Part shown: in pieces, positions 19,231 to 28,805 of the stretch
Position numbering within the stretch: the first letter of the stretch is position 1
Layout: each line of letters opens with the position of its first letter
From: Pseudoalteromonas marina
GTDB lineage: Bacteria; Pseudomonadota; Gammaproteobacteria; Enterobacterales; Alteromonadaceae
DNA: 64,000 bases
Assembly (NCBI RefSeq): GCF_000238335.3
Contig: NZ_AHCB03000007.1
Location: forward strand, 531,809 to 595,808
Reading direction: 5' to 3'
Position numbers and translations under genes: made by a program
Notes under the pieces: generated by a model
Told to the model about the DNA's origin: nothing
Seen by the model: only the letters and a program-made list of their open reading frames with translations
Databases searched by the model: none

Positions 19231-19614
19231 ATGAACGAAGAATACATAGAAATCGAACTAGAAGAAGAGCCGATAGAGCTCTGTAAATTATTAAAAGTAC
19301 TTAATTTAGTTGAAGGTGGCGGCCAAGCTAAAAACCTAATCGCCGAAGGCTATGTGGGTGTTAACCATGAAATTTGTACAATAAAGCGGAAAAAATTATA
19401 CAGTGGTGATGTACTGGAATTTGATGGCGAGCTTTTTCAACTCTCCCTGAGTGAAGATGCAACACCAGCACAAAGACCAAGTGAACAAACACCGGTTGAA
19501 CCGAAACAAAACATTACACCGCCTGAAAGCCAACCAGCAAAAAGTAAACGTAAGCGCACTAAAAAGCCAAAGGTAGATGAAAAAACAGGGCGTCGTCCTA
19601 TTTCATTTGGGTAA
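19231..19614 (+). CDS. S4-domain RNA-binding protein (YbcJ-like)
   Basis: This 127-residue protein has an S4 RNA-binding fold in residues 12-75 (LCKLLKVLNLVEGGGQAKNL, GYVGVNHE, KLYSGDVLEFDG), the YbcJ/RNA-binding S4 pattern. An added C-terminal tail of about 50 residues is rich in Pro/Gln and then strongly basic (KSKRKRTKKPK), longer than in E. coli YbcJ (about 70 residues). Probably binds structured RNA, perhaps in the ribosome; the target is unknown. It has its own terminator. Confidence 0.8.
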   Translation: MNEEYIEIELEEEPIELCKLLKVLNLVEGGGQAKNLIAEGYVGVNHEICTIKRKKLYSGDVLEFDGELFQLSLSEDATPAQRPSEQTPVEPKQNITPPESQPAKSKRKRTKKPKVDEKTGRRPISFG

Positions 19615-19632
19615 GCTTACAAATCGCATTAT

Positions 19633-19663
19633 AAAAAAGCCAACTTGTATAGTTGGCTTTTTT
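19633..19663 (+). terminator. Intrinsic terminator after the S4-domain gene
   Basis: AAAAAGCCAACT with its complement AGTTGGCTTTTTT around a short loop; A-run on the left and T-run on the right. Confidence 0.85.
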
Positions 19664-19708
19664 ACTCTTTAATAACCTTGTTAATAATAATAAAAAATAA
19701 GGTTACAC

Positions 19709-20137
19709 ATGTCATCTCACACACCTAAAAACTGGTTTAAACCTGTCGCTTGGGCTGCTCTTATATGGAATTTATTGGGCGTTATAGCATTCATTATGCA
19801 CATAATGACAAGCCCAGATATGATCAGTAAACTACCATTAGATCAACAAGCTGCATATTCAAACACCCCAATATGGGCCACCATTGCTTTCGCCGTTGCC
19901 GTTTTTGGTGGTGCTTTAGGCTGCATTTTTTTACTTGCTAAGAAATCGCTTGCAACACCTACTTTTGCTTTATCGCTCGGCGCGATAATTATACAGCAAT
20001 ACTACAACTTTTTTATAATTGATAGCATTGCCTTGCTAGGAATAAGCTCGGTTGTAATGCCACTTCTGGTAGTTTTTATTGCCTTAGCGCTTATTTATTT
20101 AAGTATAAAAGGGAAACAACAAGGCTGGCTAAACTAA
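19709..20137 (+). CDS. Four-helix inner membrane protein, function unknown
   Basis: The 142-residue product has four hydrophobic helices (about 12-33, 55-77, 82-100, 108-132) with short loops and a basic C-terminus (SIKGKQQGWLN). AAGG precedes the ATG by 8 bases. Similar small proteins are annotated only as hypothetical or, loosely, as sugar transporters in marine gammaproteobacteria. No catalytic motif is visible. Confidence 0.65.
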   Translation: MSSHTPKNWFKPVAWAALIWNLLGVIAFIMHIMTSPDMISKLPLDQQAAYSNTPIWATIAFAVAVFGGALGCIFLLAKKSLATPTFALSLGAIIIQQYYNFFIIDSIALLGISSVVMPLLVVFIALALIYLSIKGKQQGWLN

Positions 20138-20222
20138 CTGAATAGGCGAGCTGAACAACGTGCTTTTTCGTTGTCATAGATGGTTTATTGAACTCATAAT
20201 TTAATACCTTACTTCCTGTTAC

Positions 20223-20242
20223 AGCTGCTCATAAGAGCAGCT
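20223..20242. repeat. Perfect 8-bp hairpin upstream of acnA
   Basis: AGCTGCTC-ATAA-GAGCAGCT, followed by ATTTAAT. It may act as a weak terminator for the membrane-protein gene or as an operator/leader structure for acnA, about 95 bp upstream of the acnA start. Confidence 0.5.
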
Positions 20243-20337
20243 ATTTAATACCCATTTATCATGGTATGCACTTTGCAACTGCGTAATTACAGAGGTTACT
20301 TTTCAAAAAATTTAATTAGTTAAGAAGGGGCAAAATA

Positions 20338-23082
20338 ATGAAAAATAGTTTCGATACCCAACATGAGCTCACAATTAATGGTGAGCAATATAATATTCAT
20401 TCTCTGAAAGGGCTTGGCGACAAAGCAAAACGACTCCCCTTCTCCTTAAAAGTCTTGCTAGAAAATTTGCTGCGCAACGAAGACGGCGAAAACATCAAAG
20501 AACAAGACATTAATGCGCTATTAAATTGGGACCCAAAAGCAAAACCATCATCTGAAGTTGCATTTACCCCTGCACGAGTAGTAATGCAAGATTTTACTGG
20601 CGTACCTGCCATTGTCGATTTAGCTGCAATGCGAGATGCAATGGAAAAGCTCGGCGGAGATCCTGCAAAAATAAATCCGCTTTCGCCTGCTGAGTTAGTA
20701 ATAGACCATTCAGTACAAGTTGACGGCTATGGAAATGATGGTGCCTTTGATTTAAATGCGAAACTTGAATACGACCGCAACAAAGAACGATACGAATTTT
20801 TACGCTGGGGCCAAACGGCATTTGATAATTTAAAAGTGGTACCACCCGCAACCGGCATTGTTCACCAAGTTAATTTAGAATACCTTGCTCGCGTTATTTT
20901 TAACGAAGATAGCAATGGTAAAAAGTTTGCCTACCCCGATACACTGGTTGGTACTGACTCGCACACAACCATGATTAATGGCTTAGGCGTACTTGGCTGG
21001 GGTGTAGGCGGCATTGAGGCTGAAGCTGCAATGCTTGGCCAACCTATTAGCTTACTGATTCCACAGGTAGTTGGCATGAAGCTTAATGGCCGATTACCAG
21101 AAGGCACAACAGCAACTGATTTAGTGCTCACGGTAACTGAAATTTTGCGTAACCACGGCGTGGTGGGTAAATTTGTAGAATTTTATGGCGATGGCCTTGC
21201 AGATCTCCCCCTTGCCGATAGAGCAACCATTGCTAATATGGCACCTGAATATGGTGCTACATGTGGTATTTTTCCAATTGATGACGAAACGATTAATTAT
21301 TTACGTCTTACCAACCGTGATGAAGACCAACTAAAGCTTATTGAAGATTATGCAAAACACCAAGGCTTGTGGCGTAACGATGGCGACGAAGCTCGCTATA
21401 CCGACACACTAGAACTAAAGCTCGATGATGTTGTACCAAGCCTTGCAGGCCCAAAACGCCCACAAGATAGAATAGCGCTTAACAAAGCCGGCGAGGAAAT
21501 CTCTCAGCACCTAAAAGGTTTTCAAGAAGAGCGTATAGCACATCGAGATGAAAGTGATGACGAGCAATCGCGTATCGAAAGCGAAGGCCCCACAACCAAC
21601 CCTGATGAACCTGTAAACGAAGCACAATTTATGGGAGCGGCAAAAGTTAACTACAAAGGCCAAGAGTTTGAACTTAACGACGGTGCATGCGTTATTGCAG
21701 CTATAACAAGCTGTACTAACACGTCTAATCCAAGTGTTATTTTAGCCGCAGGCCTTGTGGCTAAAAAGGCAAAACAACTAGGTATTAACGTTAAACCTTG
21801 GGTTAAAACATCACTCGCGCCTGGATCAAAAGTAGTTACCGACTACTTAGAAAAAGCGGGGTTAATGGACGACTTAGAAAGCCTAGGTTTTAATTTAGTA
21901 GGTTACGGTTGTACTACGTGTATAGGCAACTCAGGACCGCTGGCTGATGAAATCTCACAAGCGATTCAAAAACACAAGCTGGTAGTCAGCTCTATCTTAT
22001 CGGGCAATCGAAATTTTGAAGGGCGTATACACCAAGATGTTAAAATGAACTTTTTAGCTTCTCCTCCTTTGGTTGTTGCCTACGCAATTGCAGGTAGAAC
22101 AGACATAGATGTTTATAACGAGCCCCTTGCACAAGATGAAAACGGTAACGATATTTACCTTAAAAACATTTGGCCAAGTGTGAAAGAGGTTAGCGACTTA
22201 GTAAAAGAAACGGTTACCAAAGAGATGTTTGCAACAAGCTACGCCAATGTTTATGAAGGCGATAGCCGCTGGCAACAAATTCAAATACCTGATGGTAAGT
22301 TGTATGATTGGAACGACGCATCTACCTATATTAAAAAAGCACCATTTTTTGATGGCATGACCGTAGAGCCACCGGGTATTCCTACCATTGAAAGGGCTCG
22401 CTGTTTAGCCAAGCTAGGAGACTCGGTAACAACCGATCACATCTCTCCTGCAGGCGCGATTAAAGCGGATGCTCCTGCTGGTCTTTACTTACAAGAGCAT
22501 AATGTAGAAAAAGCACAGTTTAATTCTTACGGCTCTCGCCGAGGTAACCATGAAGTAATGATGCGCGGCACCTTTGCTAACGTACGACTTAAAAACTTGT
22601 TAGCACCGGGCACAGAAGGCGGTGTAACACGCACACAACCAGACAATAGCTTAGAAAGTATTTATGATGCGGCTATGGCATATCAAAAGAATGATACACC
22701 GCTTATTATTTTAGCCGGAAAAGAATATGGTACTGGCTCGTCACGCGATTGGGCTGCAAAAGGTTCGTTGTTGCTAGGCGTGAAAGCTGTTTTTGCACAA
22801 AGCTATGAACGTATTCACCGCTCTAACTTAATTGGGATGGGTGTACTGCCATTACAATTTAAAGAGGGTGAAAGCTATGAGTCGCATGGTTTAACTGGCC
22901 AAGAAGAGTTTGATATCCAAGGTCTGTACGATAAAACCGACGAGGTTACACTGATAGCAACCAATGCCGAAGGCAAAAAAACAAGCGTAAAAGCCGATGT
23001 ACGTATTGATACGCCTAAAGAGTGGGATTACTACAAGCATGGCGGTATTTTACAATATGTACTGCGTAACATGCTTAACTAA
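20338..23082 (+). CDS. acnA: Aconitate hydratase A
   Basis: The 914-residue AcnA/IRP1-type aconitase isomerises citrate and isocitrate in the TCA cycle. The [4Fe-4S] ligand cysteines lie in [13 protein letters not shown] (near residue 455) and [12 protein letters not shown] (near 530). The C-terminal swivel domain carries [10 protein letters not shown], the active-site serine/arginine loop. [19 protein letters not shown] holds the active-site Asp-His pair. Length matches E. coli AcnA (891) with small insertions. Strong ribosome site AGAAGGGG. It stands alone between terminators. Confidence 0.97.
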   Translation: MKNSFDTQHELTINGEQYNIHSLKGLGDKAKRLPFSLKVLLENLLRNEDGENIKEQDINALLNWDPKAKPSSEVAFTPARVVMQDFTGVPAIVDLAAMRDAMEKLGGDPAKINPLSPAELVIDHSVQVDGYGNDGAFDLNAKLEYDRNKERYEFLRWGQTAFDNLKVVPPATGIVHQVNLEYLARVIFNEDSNGKKFAYPDTLVGTDSHTTMINGLGVLGWGVGGIEAEAAMLGQPISLLIPQVVGMKLNGRLPEGTTATDLVLTVTEILRNHGVVGKFVEFYGDGLADLPLADRATIANMAPEYGATCGIFPIDDETINYLRLTNRDEDQLKLIEDYAKHQGLWRNDGDEARYTDTLELKLDDVVPSLAGPKRPQDRIALNKAGEEISQHLKGFQEERIAHRDESDDEQSRIESEGPTTNPDEPVNEAQFMGAAKVNYKGQEFELNDGACVIAAITSCTNTSNPSVILAAGLVAKKAKQLGINVKPWVKTSLAPGSKVVTDYLEKAGLMDDLESLGFNLVGYGCTTCIGNSGPLADEISQAIQKHKLVVSSILSGNRNFEGRIHQDVKMNFLASPPLVVAYAIAGRTDIDVYNEPLAQDENGNDIYLKNIWPSVKEVSDLVKETVTKEMFATSYANVYEGDSRWQQIQIPDGKLYDWNDASTYIKKAPFFDGMTVEPPGIPTIERARCLAKLGDSVTTDHISPAGAIKADAPAGLYLQEHNVEKAQFNSYGSRRGNHEVMMRGTFANVRLKNLLAPGTEGGVTRTQPDNSLESIYDAAMAYQKNDTPLIILAGKEYGTGSSRDWAAKGSLLLGVKAVFAQSYERIHRSNLIGMGVLPLQFKEGESYESHGLTGQEEFDIQGLYDKTDEVTLIATNAEGKKTSVKADVRIDTPKEWDYYKHGGILQYVLRNMLN

Positions 23083-23103
23083 GCTGCGTAGTGAATGACT
23101 CAT

Positions 23104-23136
23104 AGGCCTTATGGTTACAACCATGAGGCCTTTTTT
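23104..23136 (+). terminator. Intrinsic terminator of acnA
   Basis: AGGCCTTATGGTT pairs with AACCATGAGGCCT (one mismatch), followed by TTTTTT. Confidence 0.88.
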
Positions 23137-23216
23137 ATAACTGCCTTATTATTGCGCTGTATCAATATACAAAATACATAGCCTATTACACTGGCACCAT
23201 AACCAGTGGAGGCATT

Positions 23217-23462
23217 ATGTCGCATGTAACTATTATTAGAGTACTTAAAACATCTATTGTACTTGGCTTATGCCTTATAGTTACAGGCCATACACTTATC
23301 ATATCTAATGGGTTTAATGAGCAATTTGGTATTAACGGCATTATTGCATCCGCAGCTTGCATCGCTGTGGGTATACTATTGTCACTACCCACCAAAATAT
23401 ATTTAACCATTTTACTAATGGAAGCTGAAAAACGTTATACCCGCTCTCATACAAATGAATAG
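23217..23462 (+). CDS. Small two-helix membrane protein
   Basis: 81 residues preceded by a strong GGAGG site 5 bases before the ATG. Two hydrophobic helices (about 10-32 and 41-70) are joined by a short loop (NGFNEQFGIN); the C-terminal tail is charged (EAEKRYTRSHTNE) and probably cytoplasmic. No family is recognised. It converges on the DUF4124-like gene with 3 bp between the stops. Confidence 0.6.
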   Translation: MSHVTIIRVLKTSIVLGLCLIVTGHTLIISNGFNEQFGINGIIASAACIAVGILLSLPTKIYLTILLMEAEKRYTRSHTNE

Positions 23463-23465
23463 CGC

Positions 23466-24008
23466 TTAAAGTACACTTAAATTATTAATTTCTTTGTTAC
23501 GTTTTTCTAATTTTTTTTCGATGTTTTCTGCATCTTCAAACAGCTTTTTAATCGATTCAGGATTTAATATTGAAGGGGTTTGCGTATTAGCTGACATCTC
23601 ATTAGTACTAGACTCTAAGTTTAAAATAGAGGTATCTTCCGCACCAATCACGGTTATATCCTCAGGGTTGAGGGTTAACTCTATGCTTTTACCATGAGGG
23701 TTAGGGCTATCTGAATAATGCCATTGGCCTGTTTCATCTTGCCACTTATAAATAGTACTTGAAGACGTAACCGTTGAGCTATCGCTTGAAATACTACTCG
23801 TTACTTTATCGCCAGCCTCGTGAATGCCTTTTACAGCTTGATTTAGTGTATTGGTTGATAACGCAACCATTTGCTCTGTAATTTGCTGGGTTTCTTTGCT
23901 GATAGTTGAACCTGAAAGCCAAGTTTGGCCGTCTGGCTTTTTTAAATAAAATAATGATATGACAGCAATCACCATCACTGATATTGCTAAATAGGTAAAG
24001 TATTTCAT
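23466..24008 (-). CDS. Membrane-anchored DUF4124-domain protein
   Basis: The 180-residue protein has one N-terminal transmembrane segment (residues 3-22), a Ser/Thr-rich linker, then the DUF4124 signature IYKWQDETGQWHYSDSPNP (about 88-106), and a C-terminal charged coiled helix (LFEDAENIEKKLEKRNKE). Unlike the DUF4124 protein beside glnL, the N-terminal segment looks like an uncleaved anchor. Function unknown. Confidence 0.72.
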   Translation of the reverse strand: MKYFTYLAISVMVIAVISLFYLKKPDGQTWLSGSTISKETQQITEQMVALSTNTLNQAVKGIHEAGDKVTSSISSDSSTVTSSSTIYKWQDETGQWHYSDSPNPHGKSIELTLNPEDITVIGAEDTSILNLESSTNEMSANTQTPSILNPESIKKLFEDAENIEKKLEKRNKEINNLSVL

Positions 24009-24070
24009 AGCGTTCCTGCTTTGTTTGTTCCTTTAATATAATATTAGTGAATAAAGCACTCACTGGCAAT

Positions 24071-24096
24071 TTTATTATCTAAATTTAGATAATAAA
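24071..24096. repeat. Perfect 26-bp palindrome
   Basis: TTTATTATCTAAA is followed immediately by its exact reverse complement. It lies 62 bp upstream of the DUF4124 gene start (minus strand) and next to the cysH terminator. It could be an operator or the tail of a double terminator. Confidence 0.7.
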
Positions 24097-24118
24097 AAAC
24101 GCAGCCTAAGCTGCGTTT
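24093..24118 (-). terminator. Intrinsic terminator of cysJIH
   Basis: On the minus strand AAACGCAGC-TTAG-GCTGCGTTT is followed by TTTATT, 28 bp after the cysH stop. Confidence 0.85.
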
Positions 24119-24146
24119 AATTGCGGTTAAATAAAGCGTTAAGGTA

Positions 24147-24887
24147 CTAAATACCATCACCATCCATATGAAGACCGCATTCACGGTTTAAACCAAAAAA
24201 GCGGGTTTCTTCTTCAGTCATGCCCGGCTCTAGTTTGCGCGTAGTGTGTACATCGCCCATTGACACATACCCTTGCTCCCATAATGGGTGGTAAGGTAAA
24301 TCGTGCTTAGTTAGGTATTGATATACATCGCGGTTTGACCATTCAATAATCGGGTACACTTTTACCGTGCCACGGCTTATTTCTACAAACTGCTTATCTG
24401 CACGAGTAGAAGATTGATCGCGACGTAAACCACTAAACCAGGTACCCGCTTCAATTTCTTTTAAAGCGCGAGTCATTGGCTCAACTTTATTAAGCTGATT
24501 ATATTGCTTAATACCGTCCTCACCTTGCTCCCATAACTTTCCAAACTTAGCTTCTTGCCATGCTGGGCTCAGCTGCGCCTTGTACACTTTTAAATTAAGT
24601 GACAAACGCTCGCTCATTTGCTCAATAAACTGGTACGTCTCAGGGAACAAATAACCGGTGTCTGTTAATACAACAGGAATGTCTGGGCGTTGGGTTGTCA
24701 TTAAATGCAACATCACCGCAGCTTGAATCCCAAAGCTTGACGATAGAAACGCGGTATCGGGTAAATTTTCAAGCGCCCACGCAACACGTTGCTCTGCGCT
24801 CATATTTGCTAATACACCATTAGCATCAGCTAACATAGCCGCTTGGCTTTGTTTATCTAGCTGTAATATATTTTTAAATTCACTCAT
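24147..24887 (-). CDS. cysH: Phosphoadenylyl-sulfate (PAPS) reductase
   Basis: Thioredoxin-dependent PAPS reductase (246 residues) releases sulfite from PAPS in assimilatory sulfate reduction. The ATG at 24887 is preferred over an in-frame TTG four codons upstream. The catalytic cysteine is Cys237 in NRECGLH near the C-terminus, matching Cys239 of E. coli. The substrate-binding regions [13 protein letters not shown] and [11 protein letters not shown] are present. The two extra CC pairs that hold an iron-sulfur cluster in APS reductases are absent, so PAPS rather than APS is the expected substrate. Last gene of cysJIH. Confidence 0.95.
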   Translation of the reverse strand: MSEFKNILQLDKQSQAAMLADANGVLANMSAEQRVAWALENLPDTAFLSSSFGIQAAVMLHLMTTQRPDIPVVLTDTGYLFPETYQFIEQMSERLSLNLKVYKAQLSPAWQEAKFGKLWEQGEDGIKQYNQLNKVEPMTRALKEIEAGTWFSGLRRDQSSTRADKQFVEISRGTVKVYPIIEWSNRDVYQYLTKHDLPYHPLWEQGYVSMGDVHTTRKLEPGMTEEETRFFGLNRECGLHMDGDGI

Positions 24888-24904
24888 GGAAAATTCCAAG
24901 CCTC

Positions 24905-24923
24905 ACCAGCGCCAAGCGCTGGT
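24905..24923 (-). repeat. Strong hairpin between cysI and cysH
   Basis: ACCAGCGC and GCGCTGGT form a perfect 8-bp stem with a 3-base loop (TTG on the minus strand) in the 42-bp gap. No T-run follows, so it is more likely an mRNA-stabilising or processing hairpin than a terminator. Confidence 0.65.
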
Positions 24924-24929
24924 ATCAAA

Positions 24930-26627
24930 TTATGCGTGAAAATCGGTTACTGATACTTTTACTTCAGCAACAATGCCTTTGCGAATCACAAAGTCACCAA
25001 AACATTCACCGTCGTTTCGCTCACTTGCCCACTGGCCAATTAGCTTATCAAACGCCTCTAGGTAAACATCTTCACCTACGTTTTCAAGGTACAATTTAGG
25101 AATGCGTGTACCTTCTAAATTACCGCCTAAGTAAACGTTGTATTTACCAGGCCCTTTACCTACCAGCCCTGCTTCTGCAAGCATTGCGCGACCACAACCA
25201 TTAGGACAACCTACAACGCGCATAATAATGCTATCGTCTGGTATTCCGTGTTTAGCGAGTAAAGCTTCAGTTTTTTCAATTAAGCTTGGTAAGTAACGCT
25301 CAGCTTCGGCCATTGCAAGCGGGCATGTAGGTAATGCCACACACGCCATTGAGTTTTTACGTTGCTCTGTGTCACCGTCGTCAATCAAACCATGGTTACG
25401 AGCAATTTCTTCAATCACTGCTTTTTGATCTGCAGGTACACCGGCAATAATTAAATTTTGGTTTGCCGTCATACGCATGTCACCTTGGTGCACTTCTGCA
25501 ATTTTACGACACCCTGTTTTAAGTGGCTTATCTGGGTAATCTAAAATACGGCCGCTTTGAATAAATAGCGTAAGGTGGTGCTTACCATCAATGCCTTCTA
25601 CCCAACCAATACGGTCGCCTCGATGAGTAAATTCATATGGGCGGCTAGGTGCAAAGTTTACACCCGCGCGTTTTTCTACTTCTGCTTTAAATACGTCTGA
25701 CCCAACACGATCTAGTGTGTATTTAGTTTTTGCATTTTTACGGTTAGAGCGGTTACCCCAATCGCGCTGCACTGATACAACGTGCTCAGCAATTTTTAAG
25801 GTGTCTTCTAGCGCGATAAAACCAAAGTCGTCAGCTTTACGCGGATACGTAGCCGTATCACCGTGGGTCATAGCAAGGCCACCACCTACAAGTACGTTAA
25901 AGCCAACAAGCTTGCCGTCTTCAGCAATAGCAACAAAGTTCAAGTCATTCGCATGAACGTCTACTTCATTATTAGGCGGAATAGTGACGGTTGTTTTAAA
26001 CTTACGTGGTAAATAGTTAGACCCTAAAATAGGTTCTTCTGTCGTTTCTGCTTTTTCGCCGTTTAACCAAATTTCAGCGTATGCTTTTGTTTTTGGTAAT
26101 AAATGCTCTGAAATTTTTGCAGCCCACTCATACGCTTCTTGATGTAACTCTGACTCAACAGGGTTAGTCGTACATAGCACATTACGGTTTACATCACCTG
26201 CGGTAGCAATAGAGTCAATGCCCACGCTATTAAGCATTTGGTGCATGCCTTTAATATTTGGCTTTAATACACCATGGAACTGAAACGTTTGACGCGTAGT
26301 TAAACGAATGCTGCCGTAACTGGTTTTATCATCAGCAAACTTATCGATTGCTAACCACTGCTCTGGCTTAATAATACCGCCAGGCATACGCGCACGTAGC
26401 ATTACGTTATGCAGCGGCTCTAATTTTTGCTTTGCGCGCTCAGGACGTATATCGCGATCATCTTGCTGATACATACCGTGAAAACGTATAAGTTGGAAGT
26501 TATCGGCTGTAAAACCACCGGTAATTTCATCTTTTAAGTCTTGCTCTATAGTGCCTCGTAAAAAGTTACTTTCTCTTTTCAAACGCTCGTTATCAGAAAG
26601 CTTTACGTTTTTATCTTGTTCGCTCAT
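24930..26627 (-). CDS. cysI: Sulfite reductase (NADPH) hemoprotein beta subunit
   Basis: 565-residue siroheme/[4Fe-4S] subunit that reduces sulfite to sulfide with electrons from CysJ. The cluster cysteines lie in the two CxxxxxC/CxxxC-type motifs near the C-terminus: [17 protein letters not shown] and [13 protein letters not shown]. The N-terminal siroheme region [12 protein letters not shown] and the GGGLAMTHG loop are conserved. Length is close to E. coli CysI (570). It lies between cysJ and cysH. Confidence 0.97.
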   Translation of the reverse strand: MSEQDKNVKLSDNERLKRESNFLRGTIEQDLKDEITGGFTADNFQLIRFHGMYQQDDRDIRPERAKQKLEPLHNVMLRARMPGGIIKPEQWLAIDKFADDKTSYGSIRLTTRQTFQFHGVLKPNIKGMHQMLNSVGIDSIATAGDVNRNVLCTTNPVESELHQEAYEWAAKISEHLLPKTKAYAEIWLNGEKAETTEEPILGSNYLPRKFKTTVTIPPNNEVDVHANDLNFVAIAEDGKLVGFNVLVGGGLAMTHGDTATYPRKADDFGFIALEDTLKIAEHVVSVQRDWGNRSNRKNAKTKYTLDRVGSDVFKAEVEKRAGVNFAPSRPYEFTHRGDRIGWVEGIDGKHHLTLFIQSGRILDYPDKPLKTGCRKIAEVHQGDMRMTANQNLIIAGVPADQKAVIEEIARNHGLIDDGDTEQRKNSMACVALPTCPLAMAEAERYLPSLIEKTEALLAKHGIPDDSIIMRVVGCPNGCGRAMLAEAGLVGKGPGKYNVYLGGNLEGTRIPKLYLENVGEDVYLEAFDKLIGQWASERNDGECFGDFVIRKGIVAEVKVSVTDFHA

Positions 26628-26687
26628 TTTAAATCCTAAATTTGTTACAGTGACGGCTGTTAGCTGTTAATAAAATAAGAAACGTGA

Positions 26688-28502
26688 TTAATACACGTCT
26701 TTCTGATAGCGGTTTGCGCTACGCAGGTCTTTTAAATATTGCTCTGCGTCTTCATCATTTTTACCCGTATTTTCTTTAATGATATCAACCAATGCTTGAT
26801 GTACATCTTTTGCCATGCGGTTTGCGTCTCCACATACATAAAAGTGAGCGCCAGCTTCTAACCACTCAAAAATGTCTTTTGAGTTTTTGCGAAGCTTATC
26901 TTGTACATAGATTTTTTCGGCTTGGTCACGGCTAAATGCCACATCGACTTTGCTCAATAAGCCCGATTTTAAATACCCCTGAATTTCTACTTGGTATAAA
27001 AAGTCTTGAGTAAAGTGTGGGTTACCAAAAAACAACCAGTTTTTACCTTGTGCTTCACGCGAATCACGCTCTTGTAAAAATGCACGGAATGGCGCAATAC
27101 CAGTACCTGGACCCACCATGATAATAGGTGTTTCATCGTTAGCCGGTAAACGGAAGTTGTCATTATGTTCGCTAAATACTTTTACTTTGCAGCCCTCTTC
27201 AGCACGACGCGCTAAATAACCAGAACAACCACCTAAGTGCTCGCTGTCAAAAGTATCAAACTCAACAAGTCCAACCGTTAAATGCACTTCGTCTTCAACT
27301 TCGCTTTGGCTAGACGCTATAGAATATAAACGAGCCTGAAGCTTACGTAAGCAATCAACTAATATTTGTGCATCTAGTTTTGCTGGATTTTGACGAATAA
27401 CATCAAATATTTGGCGTGGCTCAATGTAAGCACGCATTGCTGCTTTATCTTCTACAAGCTTTAAGAGCTCAGGTGTGCCTGTTGCTGTTGCGTATTTTTC
27501 AACAAAACCCGGATATGACTGCGTTAGCTCTAATTTTTCGATAAGCGCATCACGCACGCTCAATTCTTCATTCGCAACTTTAACGCGACTAGAACCATCA
27601 ATTTGGGTAAGTTCTAGCACTTCATCAACTAACGCCTCATCATTTAAAAAATATACACCCAGTGAGTCACCCGGTGTGTAAGTGATATCAGAGCCTTCGA
27701 GCGAAATTTCTACATGGCGTACATCTTTTGTTGAATCACGCCCGGTAATTTTTTGAACGGCTAATAATTCGGCTTCAAATGGATTTTGCTTTGTGTACTG
27801 GCTAGCTGCAGGCGTTGGTGCACCAAATGGCATAACCGCGGCTTGTCCACCTGCGTTACCCTGTTGCGCTTTTAAATCTGGTTCAAATGCATCCAGTGCG
27901 CCTTGTATCCATGTTGCAGCTTCTTCTTCGTAATCAACATCTAAATCAGCGCGTTGGTAAACTGACTCAGCGCCTAACTTATTTAAACGCTCTTCAAAAT
28001 CTTTTGCTGTTTGGCAGAAAAACTCATAGCTAGAATCACCTAGACCAATGACAGCTATTTTAACACCGTCGAGTTTAGGGGCCTTTTTAGTGGCTAAAAA
28101 TGCGTGCAACGTTTCGCCATCTTCAGGCGGTTCACCTTCACCGTAAGTCGATACAACAACGGTTAAAAACTTTTCTTTTTTCAGGGCCGTTGGTTTGTAA
28201 TCAGACATACTCACTAATTTGGCTGATAAACCACGCGATTCAGCTTGCTCTTTCATTTGGGTTGCAACACCTTTTGCATTACCCGTTTGTGAGCCATATA
28301 AAATAGTTAATACTGCTGCATCGCCCGTTACTGATGTGCCAGCCGTAGGCATACCAAGTGCTGAAGCATTTGCATTAGCTGCTAAGTAACCACTTACCCA
28401 CGCTTGTTGTATTGGATTAAGCTCAGCCACTAAACCTTGCAGCTTTTGAACTTGCTCTTGCGATAGCGGGCTTGCCGCAGCATTTAGTTGACCTAACAAC
28501 AT
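26688..28502 (-). CDS. cysJ: Sulfite reductase (NADPH) flavoprotein alpha subunit
   Basis: The start is placed at ATG 28502 (604 residues; E. coli CysJ 599) because GGGGAA lies 8 bases upstream and the product then begins like the family (LLGQLNAAASPLSQEQVQKL). The frame is open 13 codons further upstream. FMN flavodoxin domain at about 60-205 (LYGSQTGNA, STYGEGEPPEDGE), then a ferredoxin-reductase-like FAD/NADPH module (RLYSIASS, GPGTGIAPFRAF, FYVCGDANRMA, and C-terminal RYQKDVY). It delivers electrons from NADPH to CysI and is first in cysJIH. Confidence 0.96.
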   Translation of the reverse strand: MLLGQLNAAASPLSQEQVQKLQGLVAELNPIQQAWVSGYLAANANASALGMPTAGTSVTGDAAVLTILYGSQTGNAKGVATQMKEQAESRGLSAKLVSMSDYKPTALKKEKFLTVVVSTYGEGEPPEDGETLHAFLATKKAPKLDGVKIAVIGLGDSSYEFFCQTAKDFEERLNKLGAESVYQRADLDVDYEEEAATWIQGALDAFEPDLKAQQGNAGGQAAVMPFGAPTPAASQYTKQNPFEAELLAVQKITGRDSTKDVRHVEISLEGSDITYTPGDSLGVYFLNDEALVDEVLELTQIDGSSRVKVANEELSVRDALIEKLELTQSYPGFVEKYATATGTPELLKLVEDKAAMRAYIEPRQIFDVIRQNPAKLDAQILVDCLRKLQARLYSIASSQSEVEDEVHLTVGLVEFDTFDSEHLGGCSGYLARRAEEGCKVKVFSEHNDNFRLPANDETPIIMVGPGTGIAPFRAFLQERDSREAQGKNWLFFGNPHFTQDFLYQVEIQGYLKSGLLSKVDVAFSRDQAEKIYVQDKLRKNSKDIFEWLEAGAHFYVCGDANRMAKDVHQALVDIIKENTGKNDEDAEQYLKDLRSANRYQKDVY

Positions 28503-28805
28503 GAATCGATTCCCCATAACCCTGAAAATTAAGCACAACACACACCGTGTATTGTTAAAAATGAGTTTTTCCTCAGCCGATATAAGTTTGCTGAGGTTTT
28601 CTTACTGTGCAGGATAACGGGCTATCGACTTATCAAAAAAGAATAGAATCTGCTTTGATATTCCATTTAGTTATTAATTTTAAAAAACACCTAAAAAAAC
28701 AGATTAAAGAGCGATTATTGCCTTTTATTAAATTTTAAATTAACAATTTTGTAACCTAAACAAAGTAATGTATATTATTCACTCATTATAAAAATAGGAA
28801 CAATC
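28503..28805. promoter_or_regulatory. Divergent regulatory region between cysJ and the secreted nuclease
   Basis: This 303-bp AT-rich region must contain both promoters. For the nuclease, TTGTAA (28749-28754), 16 bp, TATATT (28771-28776) is a plausible sigma-70 promoter. On the cysJ side there is a hairpin CCTCAGC-N12-GCTGAGG (28571-28596), which may lie in the cysJ leader. A CysB site is expected but its consensus is too loose for me to place. Confidence 0.45.

Noticed and set aside
28571..28596. CCTCAGC...GCTGAGG hairpin as a plus-strand terminator
   Set aside because: No plus-strand gene ends there; it is kept only as a possible leader structure of cysJ.
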